64,000 nt of DNA, taken from positions 2,227,292 through 2,291,291 of the forward strand of contig NC_059272.1 in NCBI RefSeq assembly GCF_017591435.1, written 5' to 3'. The notes under the pieces were generated by a model, which was not told the DNA's origin, ran no database searches, and was given only the letters and a program-made list of their open reading frames with translations. The position numbers and the translations under genes were made by a program. This document shows, one piece after another, positions 1 through 10,754 of this stretch (positions are counted from its first letter, which is position 1; every line of letters begins with the position of its first letter). Origin of the DNA: Portunus trituberculatus (lineage: Eukaryota; Arthropoda; Malacostraca; Decapoda; Portunidae).

Positions 1-908
1 CATTCCCCTCCTTTCCCGACCTTCACCCACCGTCGCAAACTTTCTTCCTCCTGATAAATGAATTCCGTGTGAAGACCAAGTCAGGAAGAACAGATTCACT
101 CTTGCTGGTTTCTGTGTTTGTGCTGGACACGTCCTGTGAAAGGTCGCATTGAACTCCACTGAATGTTAAAATGCTCCCCATCCGAACACGCATTCTGAAA
201 CACTTGTGAGAAGGGCTTTGATGACAGTCGGCTGGCAAAAGATGGTCGCCAGTGATTGTTTAGATGACAAAACACGATTACTATGTTGATGAGACGATGT
301 GAACTGAAAAGAAAGCAACCTCGTGGTGAAACATGGACAGGTGTATTGATGTGTTCTTGACTTGTTGTTGTTGTAGTGGTGATGGTGATGGTGCAAGATG
401 TGTAGTTACTATGCAACACAGGGAGGGTTCCTACAGGCGGCTCCACACACGAGGAATGCCCACCTTTCATCTCCTCTACTACTATTTTCACACCATGACT
501 GATCTTCCCACTAGTCCACTAGTCTAGAACACTTGATTATTGGCATCTTATTATCGTTGTCAATATCAATGTTCACGTTAAGATTGGCAGGTGTCACTGT
601 GTATTGAACTTTTGGTGCGGCATGACCACGGGTAGGGCAACAATGTGCTGAAGGAAGGAGAAGGACGTATGGAGAAGACAGGGGAATAGAAGCAACAGAG
701 GATCACCGTTAGGAGGGAAATACAAAAAGATTGATTGTGACAGTGGCTAAGTAGCCCTGCTAGATTGTGCAACTATTATATTGTGGAGAATATATGTATG
801 TACATAGTATGAATTTCGGTGGGTCATTCATCCTAGAAAGTTTTCCCAGTTTTTGCTATCTCAAAAATTGGGTGGTTGCAGCTAAATCAGAAGGGTAAAG
901 AAAAGGGT
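1..908. other. Unassigned sequence
   Basis: Low-information sequence with only short open frames and no recognisable protein motif, splice-framed exon or repeat. I see no supportable gene here. Confidence 0.5.
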
Positions 909-912
909 GACA

Positions 913-913
<1 letters not shown>

Positions 914-986
<73 letters not shown>
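914..986. repeat. (TA)n microsatellite, left of LTR
   Basis: About 73 bp of pure alternating TA. It stops exactly where a TGTTACGG sequence begins, and the same TA repeat resumes at 2573, so it looks like the left half of a microsatellite split by an insertion. Confidence 0.9.
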
Positions 987-990
<4 letters not shown>

Positions 991-2569
991 ACGGTTTACG
1001 TACGTCACCCGGCTGCGGTTAGCTGCTACAGCTCACTAGACTGTTATTCTGGCAAAATCTCCAACTTTGTTATGATCAGTACAGTGGGGATTATAAAACA
1101 TTCCACAGAGTCCCCACTACTATAACTCACAGCCGCCGTAACCCTCAGGTTCTTTCAAGGTCGCCAACAGTGTATAATTTCCCCCAATGTAAGGGAATCT
1201 CCTCAGCAACTCCTTCTCCTCCTGTACCCAACCAAGTAGAATTTATAAATGGTAGATGTTATGTATAACAGGGCGAGGCCTTAATACCCCCTAGAGAAAC
1301 CGCCCACAAGGACAATTCCACCCACTTCTCTATGAAGTATTAATGCCTCTCCACGCCTTGCACCCAGGCTGTGAGGGTTCACAGACTGGGACAAAACGTG
1401 CAGTATATATATTACTATACTATCCTACTACAACAGGTGCTTCCTAACACCTGTCAGACTGACATCCCTGGCCTACTACTACTGCAATATATGATGTGTA
1501 CAGCACATCCGGTGATGTACACACAAGCCCAGACACCACCTACGGGTGACACCAGCTATACACGAGTCCAAATACTCGTCGCAGACAAGTCTGGCGGACG
1601 ACAACTACGCACCACTGGCCGACATGAAGCCTCTCAGCCTTCAATGGTGTGCGTGGCTACTACCACTACAATACAGTATACTACTGAAACTATACAAAAG
1701 ATGGTGGGGGCACACAGCCGCCCACCAAACACACTGGTGACCACGGCCACCAACAAACAAACAGGACGAGACAAAGCGTGTCTCTCCGCGTCGCCACACC
1801 AGTGGACGAACGCACAACAGGAAATGCAGCCCCAACCGACTACACTTTCCTCAGGACAACAAGCCCATTGTCCTACACAGCCACGGTCTACCGAGTAACA
1901 AGCCAGCTACTCAACAGGAGGGCACAACTCCCAGACCGATGACTAGCGAGTAACAAGCGAAGCCCAGCAACACGAATCTCCCTAACACTGTGCCAGACCG
2001 ACGAGAGTGCGTGTCTATCTCCGCTGAAGGCTAGCTGGTTACTATAAACAGTATACTACTGATACTACACCAACAATGGAGGGGGCACACAGCCCACCAA
2101 ACCACACTGGTGACCACGGCCACCTACAAAACGACAATCAGGACGAGACAGTAACGTGTTTCTCCTCCGCGTCACCACTCACAAGAGGGGACGAACGCAA
2201 AAACACGGGAAATGCAGCCAACCCTGCTTCACTTCCCTTGGAACAACAAGCCCGTTGCTCCAACACAGCCACGGTCTACCGAGTAACAAGCCAGCTACTC
2301 AACAGGAGGGCACAACTCCCAGACCAATGACTAGTGAGTACTTCGAAAGCCCAGCCAACACGCGTCTCTCTCACTGTGCCAGACCGACGAGAGTGGTGTC
2401 TATCTCCGCTGAAGGCTAACTCGGTACTGAGTCCCGCTCGCAACGAGAAGCAGCGAGAGGGAGGCGGGTTGTCTGCTCAACAGAACAGCCCGAGGGGCCC
2501 GCGATGGGTGGCCATAGGTTTCGCACATAATGAAATAATAAATTAAAGGGGATTAAGACAGTGCCCATC

Positions 2570-2572
<3 letters not shown>
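987..2572. mobile_element. Putative solo LTR (Gypsy-type) in (TA)n
   Basis: A 1586-bp non-repetitive segment flanked on both sides by (TA)n. It starts TGTTACGG and ends CCATCACA, giving the canonical TGT...ACA ends of a retroviral-type LTR. A poly-A-like signal context (AATAATAAATTAAA) lies about 40 bp before the right end. No gag/pol coding sequence is present, so if it is an LTR it is a solo one left by recombination. Drosophila Gypsy-group elements such as 17.6 and 297 are known to choose ATAT targets, which fits the TA flanks, but a TSD cannot be proven inside a TA repeat. Inference from ends and context only; orientation is taken from the poly-A-like motif. Confidence 0.5.
1668..2426. 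repeat. Two-copy ~380-bp tandem duplication
   Basis: Copy 1 (about 1668-2043) and copy 2 (about 2044-2426) share long stretches: the CAGTATACTACTGA start, the block with GGTGACCACGGCCACC, the block CACGGTCTACCGAGTAACAA, and the end TATCTCCGCTGAAGGCTA. They differ by substitutions and small indels, so the duplication is old. It lies inside the putative LTR and would be an internal LTR repeat. Confidence 0.85.
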
Positions 2573-2624
<52 letters not shown>

Positions 2625-2640
2625 TTATTTATTTTTTTTC
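2573..2640. repeat. (TA)n followed by poly-T
   Basis: About 44 bp of TA repeat followed by a T-rich run. This is the right-hand half of the microsatellite interrupted by the 987-2572 segment. Confidence 0.9.
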
Positions 2641-2761
2641 TATTTGCCTTATAAGTTCATAACCATGAGAGAATGCAGGGAAAAATAGGGGGTGGGGAGA
2701 AAACATGGGAGAAATCTTCTTAAGTTACTTTTGAAGATATTTTCTATGAAAGTACTCGCTT

Positions 2762-2985
2762 CTAAGAGATGGCAGCACCGTCGCTGTCCTCCAAACTTTA
2801 ACCCACACCACAATTTCCTCTCTGTGTATTCCTTGGGTTGGAGCAATCAATTAGAGAATGGAGATATCAAGAGATGGCACGTGGGTTGCAGGCAGCAAAC
2901 TGCTTGATACCAACAGATGGCAGCACCGCCACTGTCCTCCAAACTTTAACCCACACAACAACTTCCTTATATATTCCTTGCACCG
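2762..2985. repeat. Duplicated ~70-bp segment
   Basis: The block AGATGGCAGCACCG ... GTCCTCCAAACTTTAACCCAC ... ATTCCTTG occurs twice, at about 2768-2835 and 2920-2982, roughly 153 bp apart. It is a local tandem duplication with about 10% divergence. No coding function is apparent. Confidence 0.75.
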
Positions 2986-3419
2986 TACTGTAAAGCCGAA
3001 CACGTACATCCCGTTGATAAAATTAACAGCGTTGCTTCCAAATGAGCTTCTACTATTATGGCGTCCCACATGTTTGTCTTTTTTTCACTATGTATGGCTC
3101 AGTCTTTGCTAGTAAGATATAAAAGTGTTTACACTCATTCTCAAATGATTTTTAAAATCTACCTCATGACAATCTTGTAGTTAATAGAGTATTGTTGCAT
3201 GGTTTCAATCAACATTTCTTTTCTTGAGCAAGTCTTTGCACCAAAGTCTTCTTTTTTTTTTCTTTATACACATGCAACACAATATTTTTCTTAGTAATGG
3301 TAGATTTCATGCTACTGGCATTGTCGGGCATGCCTACCAATTCATCAACTTGGTTGTGTGGACAACATGTACGAGCAGGCCTTGCAAAATTTGCCCAATA
3401 AACGTGGTGCCCAATGAAC

Positions 3420-5581
3420 ATGCCTCCTTGTCTGGAGAGGGCTTTAAATGAAGTCAAGTCATAGGAAGTTGGAAATATACACACAGGTACGGAGTTCCTG
3501 AGTTTACCAGAGAAAGGTATGAATGATTGAGAGTACTGGTTAACTCTTACATTACAGGGTTGGACAAAATAGGGGTGAGAGGAAGAAGAAAGTCTTGTGC
3601 AGCAAGGCCACAGGAGGAGGGGAGGCATGCAGTTAACAAGATCAGAAGACCAGTTAGCATGAAAATAAGTGGTAGAAAATAGCAAGAGATGCAATATTCC
3701 ATCAGTGAGAAAGAGGCTGAAGAAAGTCAGTCAAGAGGAGGGGAGTTGATGAGATAAAAAGCTTTTGATTCCACCTCATCTAATAAAAGTGTGTGAGTGG
3801 AATACCCCCTCTCATACATGTGAAAAGTATTCAATACATGGACGGACAAGACCCTTGTACAGTTAGCAGTTGGGGGAGTAAGAAAACTGGCGGAGACGCC
3901 TCAGAACGCCTAACTTCATAGAACCTGTTTTAGCAAGAGATGAGATGTGAAGTTTCCTGTTTACATATTCAGTGTAGAAGAAGGGGACAACTGATTGTCA
4001 TTGAAGAAGAGGGGATAATTGTCTGGAAGGTTGTGTTGAGTTGATAAATGGAGAAATTGAGTTTTTGAGGCATTGAACACTACTAAGTTTACTCTGCCCC
4101 AATCAGAAGTCAGGCATTCTGTGATGTCCCTGCATGATCTGTTGACTTCCTGAAGGGTTGGTTGTCTGAAAAGATGTGGAAAGGTGTAGGGTGGTATCAT
4201 CAGTGTAAGAGTGGATAGGGCAAGAAGTTTGGTTAAGATCATTGATGAACAATAGGAAGAGAGTGGGTGATGAAACAGAACCCTGAGGAACACCACTGTT
4301 AATAAATTTAAGAGAACAGTGGCCGTCTTTCACAGCAGCAACAGAACAGTCAGAGAGGAGACTTGAGATAAAGTTGCAGAAAGAAGGATGGAAACTGTAG
4401 GAGTGTAGTTTTAAGATCAAAGCTTTGTGCCAGACTCTATCAGAAGCTTTTGATATGTCTAACACTACAGCAAAAGTTTCACCAAAATCTCTAAAAGAGG
4501 ATGGCCATGGAAGTAAGGAAAGCCAGAAGATCACCAGTAGAGCAGCCTTGACGGAAGCCATACTGGCTAGATAGAAGATTGTCAAGTGATAGATATTTGA
4601 GAATCATCCTATTGAGGATAAATTAAAAACCTTTAGGCAAGGAAGAGATTAAAACTATGGGGTGGTAGTTTGAGGGATTAGAGTGGTTACCCCTTTTCAG
4701 GAACAGGTTGAATGTAGGCAAACTTCCAGTAAGAAGGAAAGATAAAAGTTGACAAAAAAAGTTGAAAGAGTCTGGCCAGACAAGGTGTAAGCACAGAGGT
4801 ACAGCTTTTGAGAGCAATAGGAGGGACCCCATCAGGTCTATAAGCCTTCCGAGACTAGAGAGGGCATTACAAAGAATTTCAATTGAAGGCAGGAAATAGT
4901 CACAGAGAGGAGAGGGAGAGACAAACCCAGAATTGTCCAAGATAGAGTAATAGCAAAGGTTTGAGAGAAGAGTTTGGCTTTAGAGACAGATATGATGGCA
5001 GTGGTGCCATCAGGATGAAATAAAGGAGAGAAAGATGAAGAAGTAAAGTTGTTGGAGGTGTTTTTGGCCAGATGCCAGAAATCTTGAGGAGTTGGATTTT
5101 TAAAGATTTTAACATTTTACATTTATGAAGGAGTGTTTGGCAAGTTGAAGAACAGACTTAGCATGATACCAGGCAGAAATATAAAATGCATAAGATTCAG
5201 GTAATGGAAGGTTCAGCTGCTAAAGTATCTTTCGTGGGCAACTCTCTATCATGTATAGGATGACAGCAGGCTGTGTTAAACCAAGGTTTAGGTTTAGGTA
5301 GAGAAAAAAGAGTGAGGAGTGTATGCTTCTATGCCAGACACTATCACCTCTGTTATACGTTCAACACAGTGATGGGTCTCTGACACAGAAACAGTAATTA
5401 TTCCATGGAAAATCAGCATAATACCTTCTCAGGTCCCCCCAACTGGCAGAAATAGGACAAGATACAGATATGAGATTGTGATAGGAGGAGCCCAACGGAG
5501 AAGTTAGGGTAATAGCATAAACAGAAGGATTAGAGGTAAGGAAAAGATCAAGAATGTTGGGCACATCTCCCTCCTGTATTG

Positions 5582-5621
<40 letters not shown>

Positions 5622-5860
5622 CGATTAGGAATACAAGTAGGGTGTTGCACCAGTTGCTCTAAGTCACAGAGGATAGCAAAGTTGAAGGCTAGTTCACCAG
5701 GATAGTCAGTGAAAAGAGAGGAAAGCCATAGCTGGTGGTGAACATTGAAATTTCCAAGGATGGAGATCTCCTCGAAAGGATAGAGGGACAGAATGTGCTC
5801 CACTTTGGAAGTTAAATAGTTAAAGAATTTGCTGTAGTCAGAGGAATTAGGTGAAACTTG
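3420..5860 (-). mobile_element. Degenerate non-LTR retrotransposon (LINE A)
   Basis: Reading the minus strand gives, in order, endonuclease pieces (ISILGNFNVHHQLW near 5750, and LDLFLTSNPS plus SSYHNLISV near 5480-5550), then reverse transcriptase pieces (YHPIVLISSLPKGF near 4640, VLDISKASDRVWH near 4440, INSGVPQGSVSSPTLFLLF near 4280, then YTDDT in the catalytic box where FADD or YADD is usual). The C-terminal tail has SFIPFSGKLRNSVPV near 3500. Frames are broken repeatedly and the N-terminal endonuclease is missing, so this is a dead, 5'-truncated copy. A second copy of the same family is at 61245-61775. The clade (CR1/L2-like) is an estimate. Confidence 0.85.
5581..5619. repeat. A39 homopolymer inside LINE A
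   Basis: A run of about 39 A residues interrupts the endonuclease region of the minus-strand LINE, between the codons for IPNRL and those for MCPTFL. It is an expansion or a small insertion and was not part of the coding sequence. Confidence 0.9.
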
Positions 5861-5984
5861 AAAGATAGACTGTACAGATAAATTTGTGGGGAAGGGGCCC
5901 AGAGAGAGGTGAGGTGAGGAGGAGGCAGAGCCTTAGACAGACAGACAATATATCACACACACAAATACACACACACACACACAC

Positions 5985-6121
5985 GTGGAACAGTTTGAAT
6001 GAAGAAGTAGTGTCTGCAACAAGTGTGCATACTTTTAAAGTAAGATTGGATAAATGTAGATATGGAGACGGGGCCACACAAGCATAAAGCCCAGGCCCTG
6101 TAAAACTACAACTAGGTAAAT
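5985..6121 (+). mobile_element. 5'-truncated 3' end of CR1-type LINE B
   Basis: Encodes WNSLNEEVVSATSVHTFK, the C-terminal tail typical of CR1/L2-type ORF2, and ends CTAGGTAAATACACAC. It is nearly identical to the 3' end of the longer copy at 12990-17010. It begins directly after a (CA)n tract (5961-5984) and ends in another (about 6122-6140). Confidence 0.85.
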
Positions 6122-6143
6122 ACACACACACACACACACTCAC

Positions 6144-6214
6144 CTGAAGGTGTTGAAATAACACACAGAGAATTGCAGCCACTCCTCCATGGGGGAGCCG
6201 TGGAGCAGGTCTTG
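6144..6214 (-). CDS. Candidate orphan exon, possibly xylose-isomerase-like
   Basis: On the minus strand a 71-nt open block lies between an acceptor (CAACACCAG, ending 6215) and a consensus donor (CAG|GTGAGT at 6143). It reads QDLLHGSPMEEWLQFSV followed by CYFNTF, leaving two bases. From memory of the family, this resembles the N-terminal third of type-II xylose isomerases, where a conserved MEE-L-F---YWHTF segment carries a catalytic histidine. Here the WH pair is FN, so either the catalytic His is lost or the match is wrong. No flanking exon of the same gene was found; downstream sequence on this strand is LINE relic. The intron begins in the (GT)n tail of the adjacent LINE insertion. It could be a pseudogene exon or chance. 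Confidence 0.3.
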
Positions 6215-6583
6215 CTGGTGTTGTAGTGGTGGAACACTAGCCTACGTCAGGGTGGTGCTCCACACAGATCAGCCCAGGTAACAACTTGTTCATGGTAGTG
6301 GCGGTGGCAATGGTGACGGCAAGACAGTACGAGGAGGAGGCAAGAGGAAGCGGAGCAGGAAACCTCAAGGAGTGATGCTGTGCAACGCTGCATTCTTGTG
6401 GAGGGAAGGTTGGGTGCGGTGTTGGCGTGTGTGAGGAGAGGTAGTGAGAGGTTGAGGGGCACAAAGGGGACAAGACAGTATGCTGTAGGAATGTGCCTTC
6501 ACGCTACAACCTGTCCTGCAGGCAGTGGTAGGGTGCAGGCACATGCGCATGCATGCACACATGCACGCACACATGCACACACG

Positions 6584-6626
<43 letters not shown>

Positions 6627-6879
6627 GTGTACTTTGAGTACCTTGATTTCCCCTGACTCCACCCTTGGTCACCTGTCTCATGGCTGCATGTGTGTAGCAG
6701 TGGTAGTAGCAGTGAAATATCTCACTTTCTGATAAATTCCTCAGTGGTTCTGAAATACACCAGTCTCCACACTACACAATGTGATGGCTTGTCATCACTG
6801 TAAGGGCAAAAAGATTCACTATCTGTATCATATATTATTCTTCTTTTATTTACAATACAAATCAAGTCATACATACATA

Positions 6880-6882
<3 letters not shown>
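6215..6882. repeat. Microsatellite-rich gap, (CA)n at 6583-6625
   Basis: Contains GGT/CAC-biased sequence, ATGCACACATGCACGC mixed repeats and a (CA)n of about 43 bp. The open frames across it are low-complexity shadows. No gene is supported. Confidence 0.7.

Positions 6883-6883
<1 letters not shown>

Positions 6884-6966
<83 letters not shown>
6884..6966. repeat. (TA)n microsatellite
   Basis: About 83 bp of TA repeat, preceded by CATACATACATCA. Confidence 0.95.
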
Positions 6967-6967
<1 letters not shown>

Positions 6968-8346
6968 TGTATAATATTTGCAATGAACAATTTAAGGAAA
7001 TGACAAATGAAGATGATGTTCCATGATCACTAACACAGCATCAGCCGCCCACCACACCTCACTCACACCAAACTTGTAACTCCTCTGCAATCACCCAAAG
7101 CAAATATATAAACAGACCCTCAGTTATAGAAATTGATAACTGCTTACATGTCTATATGGTTGCAACAAACTCACACCCAGGAACAAATCATCACTTTCTT
7201 CTACCACCTTTACTTCTTTCCCTCCATGTCCCACCTACTGGCAAGATGACTAGAGGTGTGTTGCACACACATCCCAGGACGTCCTGTGTGTGGTGAGGGC
7301 AATGCATCATGCTGGCTGGATCCTGGCCGGTGGCTGTGGCTGGTGGCTGGCAGCCACCGGGGTGGACCAGGCAGCAGTGGGGGAATGTTGGTTCTCGGCA
7401 AGACACGCCGTGGATGGGATGAGTCCACAAGCCTCACCACCTTTGTTATAACTAATAAATACATCAAAGTATGCGACAAAATAACAATATCAACAGAATA
7501 TACATCTTCTGTAATAGATAAACAAATAGAAAGGAATATGCAAACCCATTAAAAGAGTATATATGCATACAAGGTTGCCAGCTTTTGGGGATTGTGTTCA
7601 CAGTGTTGAGTGCACACCTCACTGCCCTGCACCACCTCATACTGCTGCACACCAGACCCTTGTGAATGAAAACTGTTAAAGGCATCACTTGTACTGGTGA
7701 CACACACCTGCCACAGACTGTGAGTGTCTGAGGTATTCTCACTGTTGTGAATAAAGAAACACACCGAGAGGAATGGTTCAGGCTTGAGACACAAACACTT
7801 GGTCTGTCACGGCTGGGAGAAGAGTGAGATGCTGAGGTACAGGTGCTCTTCACATTGCTCAGGACACCACTGCAAAACACTCACACACTTTTATAATGGT
7901 GTTTCATATCTCATGATAAAACATTATTTGTTCCAAAATTCACAAGAATGCTGGTTAAAAGTGTGCATTTAATTTCCTTAATATTTGAACTAAAGCAAAA
8001 GTTTATTGAAGTCACAACAATTTTATCACATCTGTCACTTCATCCTCGATTTTATTGTCAAGTGTCTTCTGAGAATGTTACTCTTTCACATGTGAAGCAG
8101 ATATGTGATGCATCTATTCCTGACAATGACATTGTTCAAAAGTAATTCAATCCTTGGTTCACGCTGCACCCAATCAATACACACTACAATGATACAAAAT
8201 AACAATCCAGAATGTATAAGATGCACTTCTCAGAAAATATAGTTAATCCCGTATCTCATGCACTCATTATGAAATAAAAACTTTTCCAAAAATGTAAAAC
8301 AGGTGTGTTTTGTGAGCTAATAAATAAAGTACTTCTCTAGGATTGC

Positions 8347-8349
<3 letters not shown>
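6967..8349. other. Intergenic, no supportable gene
   Basis: Several open frames of 60-140 codons exist on both strands but none shows a known motif or exon-like splice frame. The frame at 7948-8145 (plus) has an HPRF motif vaguely like hAT transposase C-termini, too weak to call. Confidence 0.4.

Positions 8350-8408
<59 letters not shown>
8350..8408. repeat. (CA)n microsatellite
   Basis: About 59 bp of CA repeat in AT-rich intergenic sequence. Confidence 0.95.
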
Positions 8409-8410
<2 letters not shown>

Positions 8411-8894
8411 GTTAGACTGTTGAATGTGTCAAAGAGAAAATCAACATACTAGCACTGCACACTTCCACTCAGCCAATGAGTAACACTACACATCAGCGTA
8501 CAGTGATGCTGTACCAAGCACACTGAAGGAAAATATTGCTGCACTGTTCATTGAGTGCTCTTAGGATGAGAAAAAAAAAAACAGATACAGCCCTTTTGGA
8601 ATTCACCTTTGTTTTGGCTCAGGACTGACTGACTGTTATGCTTTAAATGGTGTTGCATTTTATCCCCCAACTCAAAATCATGGGTGTAGAAAACACGACA
8701 GACTGACCAAATGCATTTAGTAACACAGACTTAAGCCTGATGTCTCTGACTAAAAAGTACAAAAACACACACATTACACACTGTGGAGTGTGTTATGGGC
8801 ACACAATGTAGTTTGGTGCCTGTGGCCACACTGATGCGCCAACACTAGAATGTGGAATTTTCATGGGAATTTAAGGCTTAGAGGAGGTATTTTT

Positions 8895-9051
8895 GGGTAG
8901 GTTACCTCCTTTTTGAAAGCCCACCTGTCATTGAACTGCTACCCAGTGCAAGTCCTTTCTACACTCGAACCGTGGCCAGGATTCAAACCCATGCGCTTAA
9001 GGATCCCACAGACCCCAAAGCACGCATGGTCCCACTGTACCATGGCAGCAG

Positions 9052-9053
<2 letters not shown>
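8895..9053 (-). mobile_element. Decayed tRNA-derived SINE
   Basis: On the minus strand, GGTACAGTGG resembles a degenerate A box and GGTTTGAATCC is a one-step variant of the Pol III B box GGTTCGANTCC, at tRNA-like spacing, beginning right next to a (CA)n tract (9054-9113). The cloverleaf is not intact, so it is a tRNA-like relic and not a tRNA gene. Confidence 0.5.
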
Positions 9054-9116
<63 letters not shown>

Positions 9117-9233
9117 TACAGGTACCAAATGAGTGAGCAAGACTTCAATACAACACATCAAATATCTGTGGAATACATATTTAACAAATGTTAGTAATAA
9201 TTCTCCCTGATAGCAGTCTTAAAGAACATACCA

Positions 9234-9328
<95 letters not shown>
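9054..9328. repeat. (CA)n at 9054-9113 and (TG)n at 9241-9328
   Basis: Two long dinucleotide tracts of opposite strand phase about 130 bp apart, separated by unique sequence. Together they form a potential inverted CA/TG hairpin. Confidence 0.9.
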
Positions 9329-9332
<4 letters not shown>

Positions 9333-10754
9333 AAGGAAAAGCAAACAGTCTTCCCCTACCATGAACACTTCCCCCCAAAATAGAGCAAAATGATATGCTA
9401 CAAAAATAAACTCACTCACAGATCAAAGAATCACCTCAGCACTGCAGCTAATGGACAACTTCAGGATCTTTGCATCATCTCAGGTCTGGAGAGCAACAGC
9501 TGCCAAGGAATTGTACCGTCAAAAAGATACAAACTCTCTCTTTTCTTTCATACAGAGAGGTGGAGTGGCTACTTGCTGTTTCCAAGACTTTACCAGTTTA
9601 GCACTTGTCTCCTTTGATTTCTCTAAAGTCCACACAATACATAAAAAAAAAGAAATGCATAAAGTTGTTTTCCACTCTTCCCATAACAGCTCACATCAAC
9701 CTGAGACTGTCACTTCTCATTTTTTTCTCTGGTCTCTTCTATGTCTTTAATTAAAAAAAACGTATGTAATATCTTTCAAACTTGCACTTTCTGAATGGTG
9801 TTATGGGGAGCAGCACCTCACAAGGTTGCCAGAGACTCACTCCTTCCCTCCACCACCAGACTGCTCTTCTTCAGTGATCCCAGTACCCCGCCTTGCAGCA
9901 CGGTGAGACAACTTGCAACACTGTACAATGTGCCTCACTGCCGCGAGATATATCACAGTTATGGTTGCAGATTTCACAGCAGAGAGCCGGTTAGACATGC
10001 ATGTACGTGTACCACTGCCCAGAGTAAAGATGTCATGTTTCATTAAATATTTCAAGGTAGTGGTGTCACATTACATAAAGCAGAACAAAATAGCAGAACC
10101 TCCACTAATTATTTCCCTGCTTTCTCTTAGTCTTTGTAAAGCTACTGATATAAGAGACAATAACTGATCCAAGTAAATTATTCTTTGTGAAGCCATTGAT
10201 ATAAAGGCATTAATCAATTCACATATTAATTTCTATTCAAGCTATAGACATGAATTCACTGGGCACTGTGACATCACTACTCAGGACAGCCATACACTGG
10301 AAGGAAAAAAGAAGGAAAATCTGCAGTATAGTCTTTCCTGACAGGTCATAACAAAGTGCCCTGCATCTCTAACACAAAACAAGAAGTGTGTATGTATGCA
10401 CATAACTAAAGCGTCTCATCCTCTAAGTTTTAACAGATTTTCTCTCATGAATTCTCTACATAAACTGATCAGGATTGTAAACTATTGGAATCATACTAAG
10501 AGCCGGACTAGAGCCTTCCACACATTTCTCAGACACCCTCGCCGACGCCTGGTAGAAAGTGCAATGTAGAAAACTTCTGAATCTATGTACAGGGGCAGCT
10601 CACAATGTACATTCTCTGCTAATTTGTCATTAAAGCTTTTTTTAAAAGATGCCTACTTAGGGAATAGTTAACTGACCTTTACTAGCCAAATGTCACTAAA
10701 TGATAAAATAGGAGAAAATAGGACATTTGAAAAATTTTCTATGCATTCTGTCTG
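9329..10754. other. Sequence 3' of UVRAG, includes its 3' UTR
   Basis: Directly downstream (on the minus strand) of the UVRAG stop codon. AT-rich and without coding signals. The proximal part must be UVRAG 3' UTR, but I could not fix a polyadenylation site; an ATTAAA on the minus strand near 9743-9748 is one candidate. Confidence 0.5.

Noticed and set aside
907..1125. Open frame of 72 codons
   Set aside because: Begins in (TA)n and runs into the putative LTR; no motif.
7256..7552. 98-codon frame with Gly/Trp-rich sequence
   Set aside because: No motif, no splice-framed neighbour, and equal-length frames on the other strand.
7948..8145. hAT transposase C-terminus
   Set aside because: Only an HPRF-like motif is present; too short and no other transposase signature nearby.
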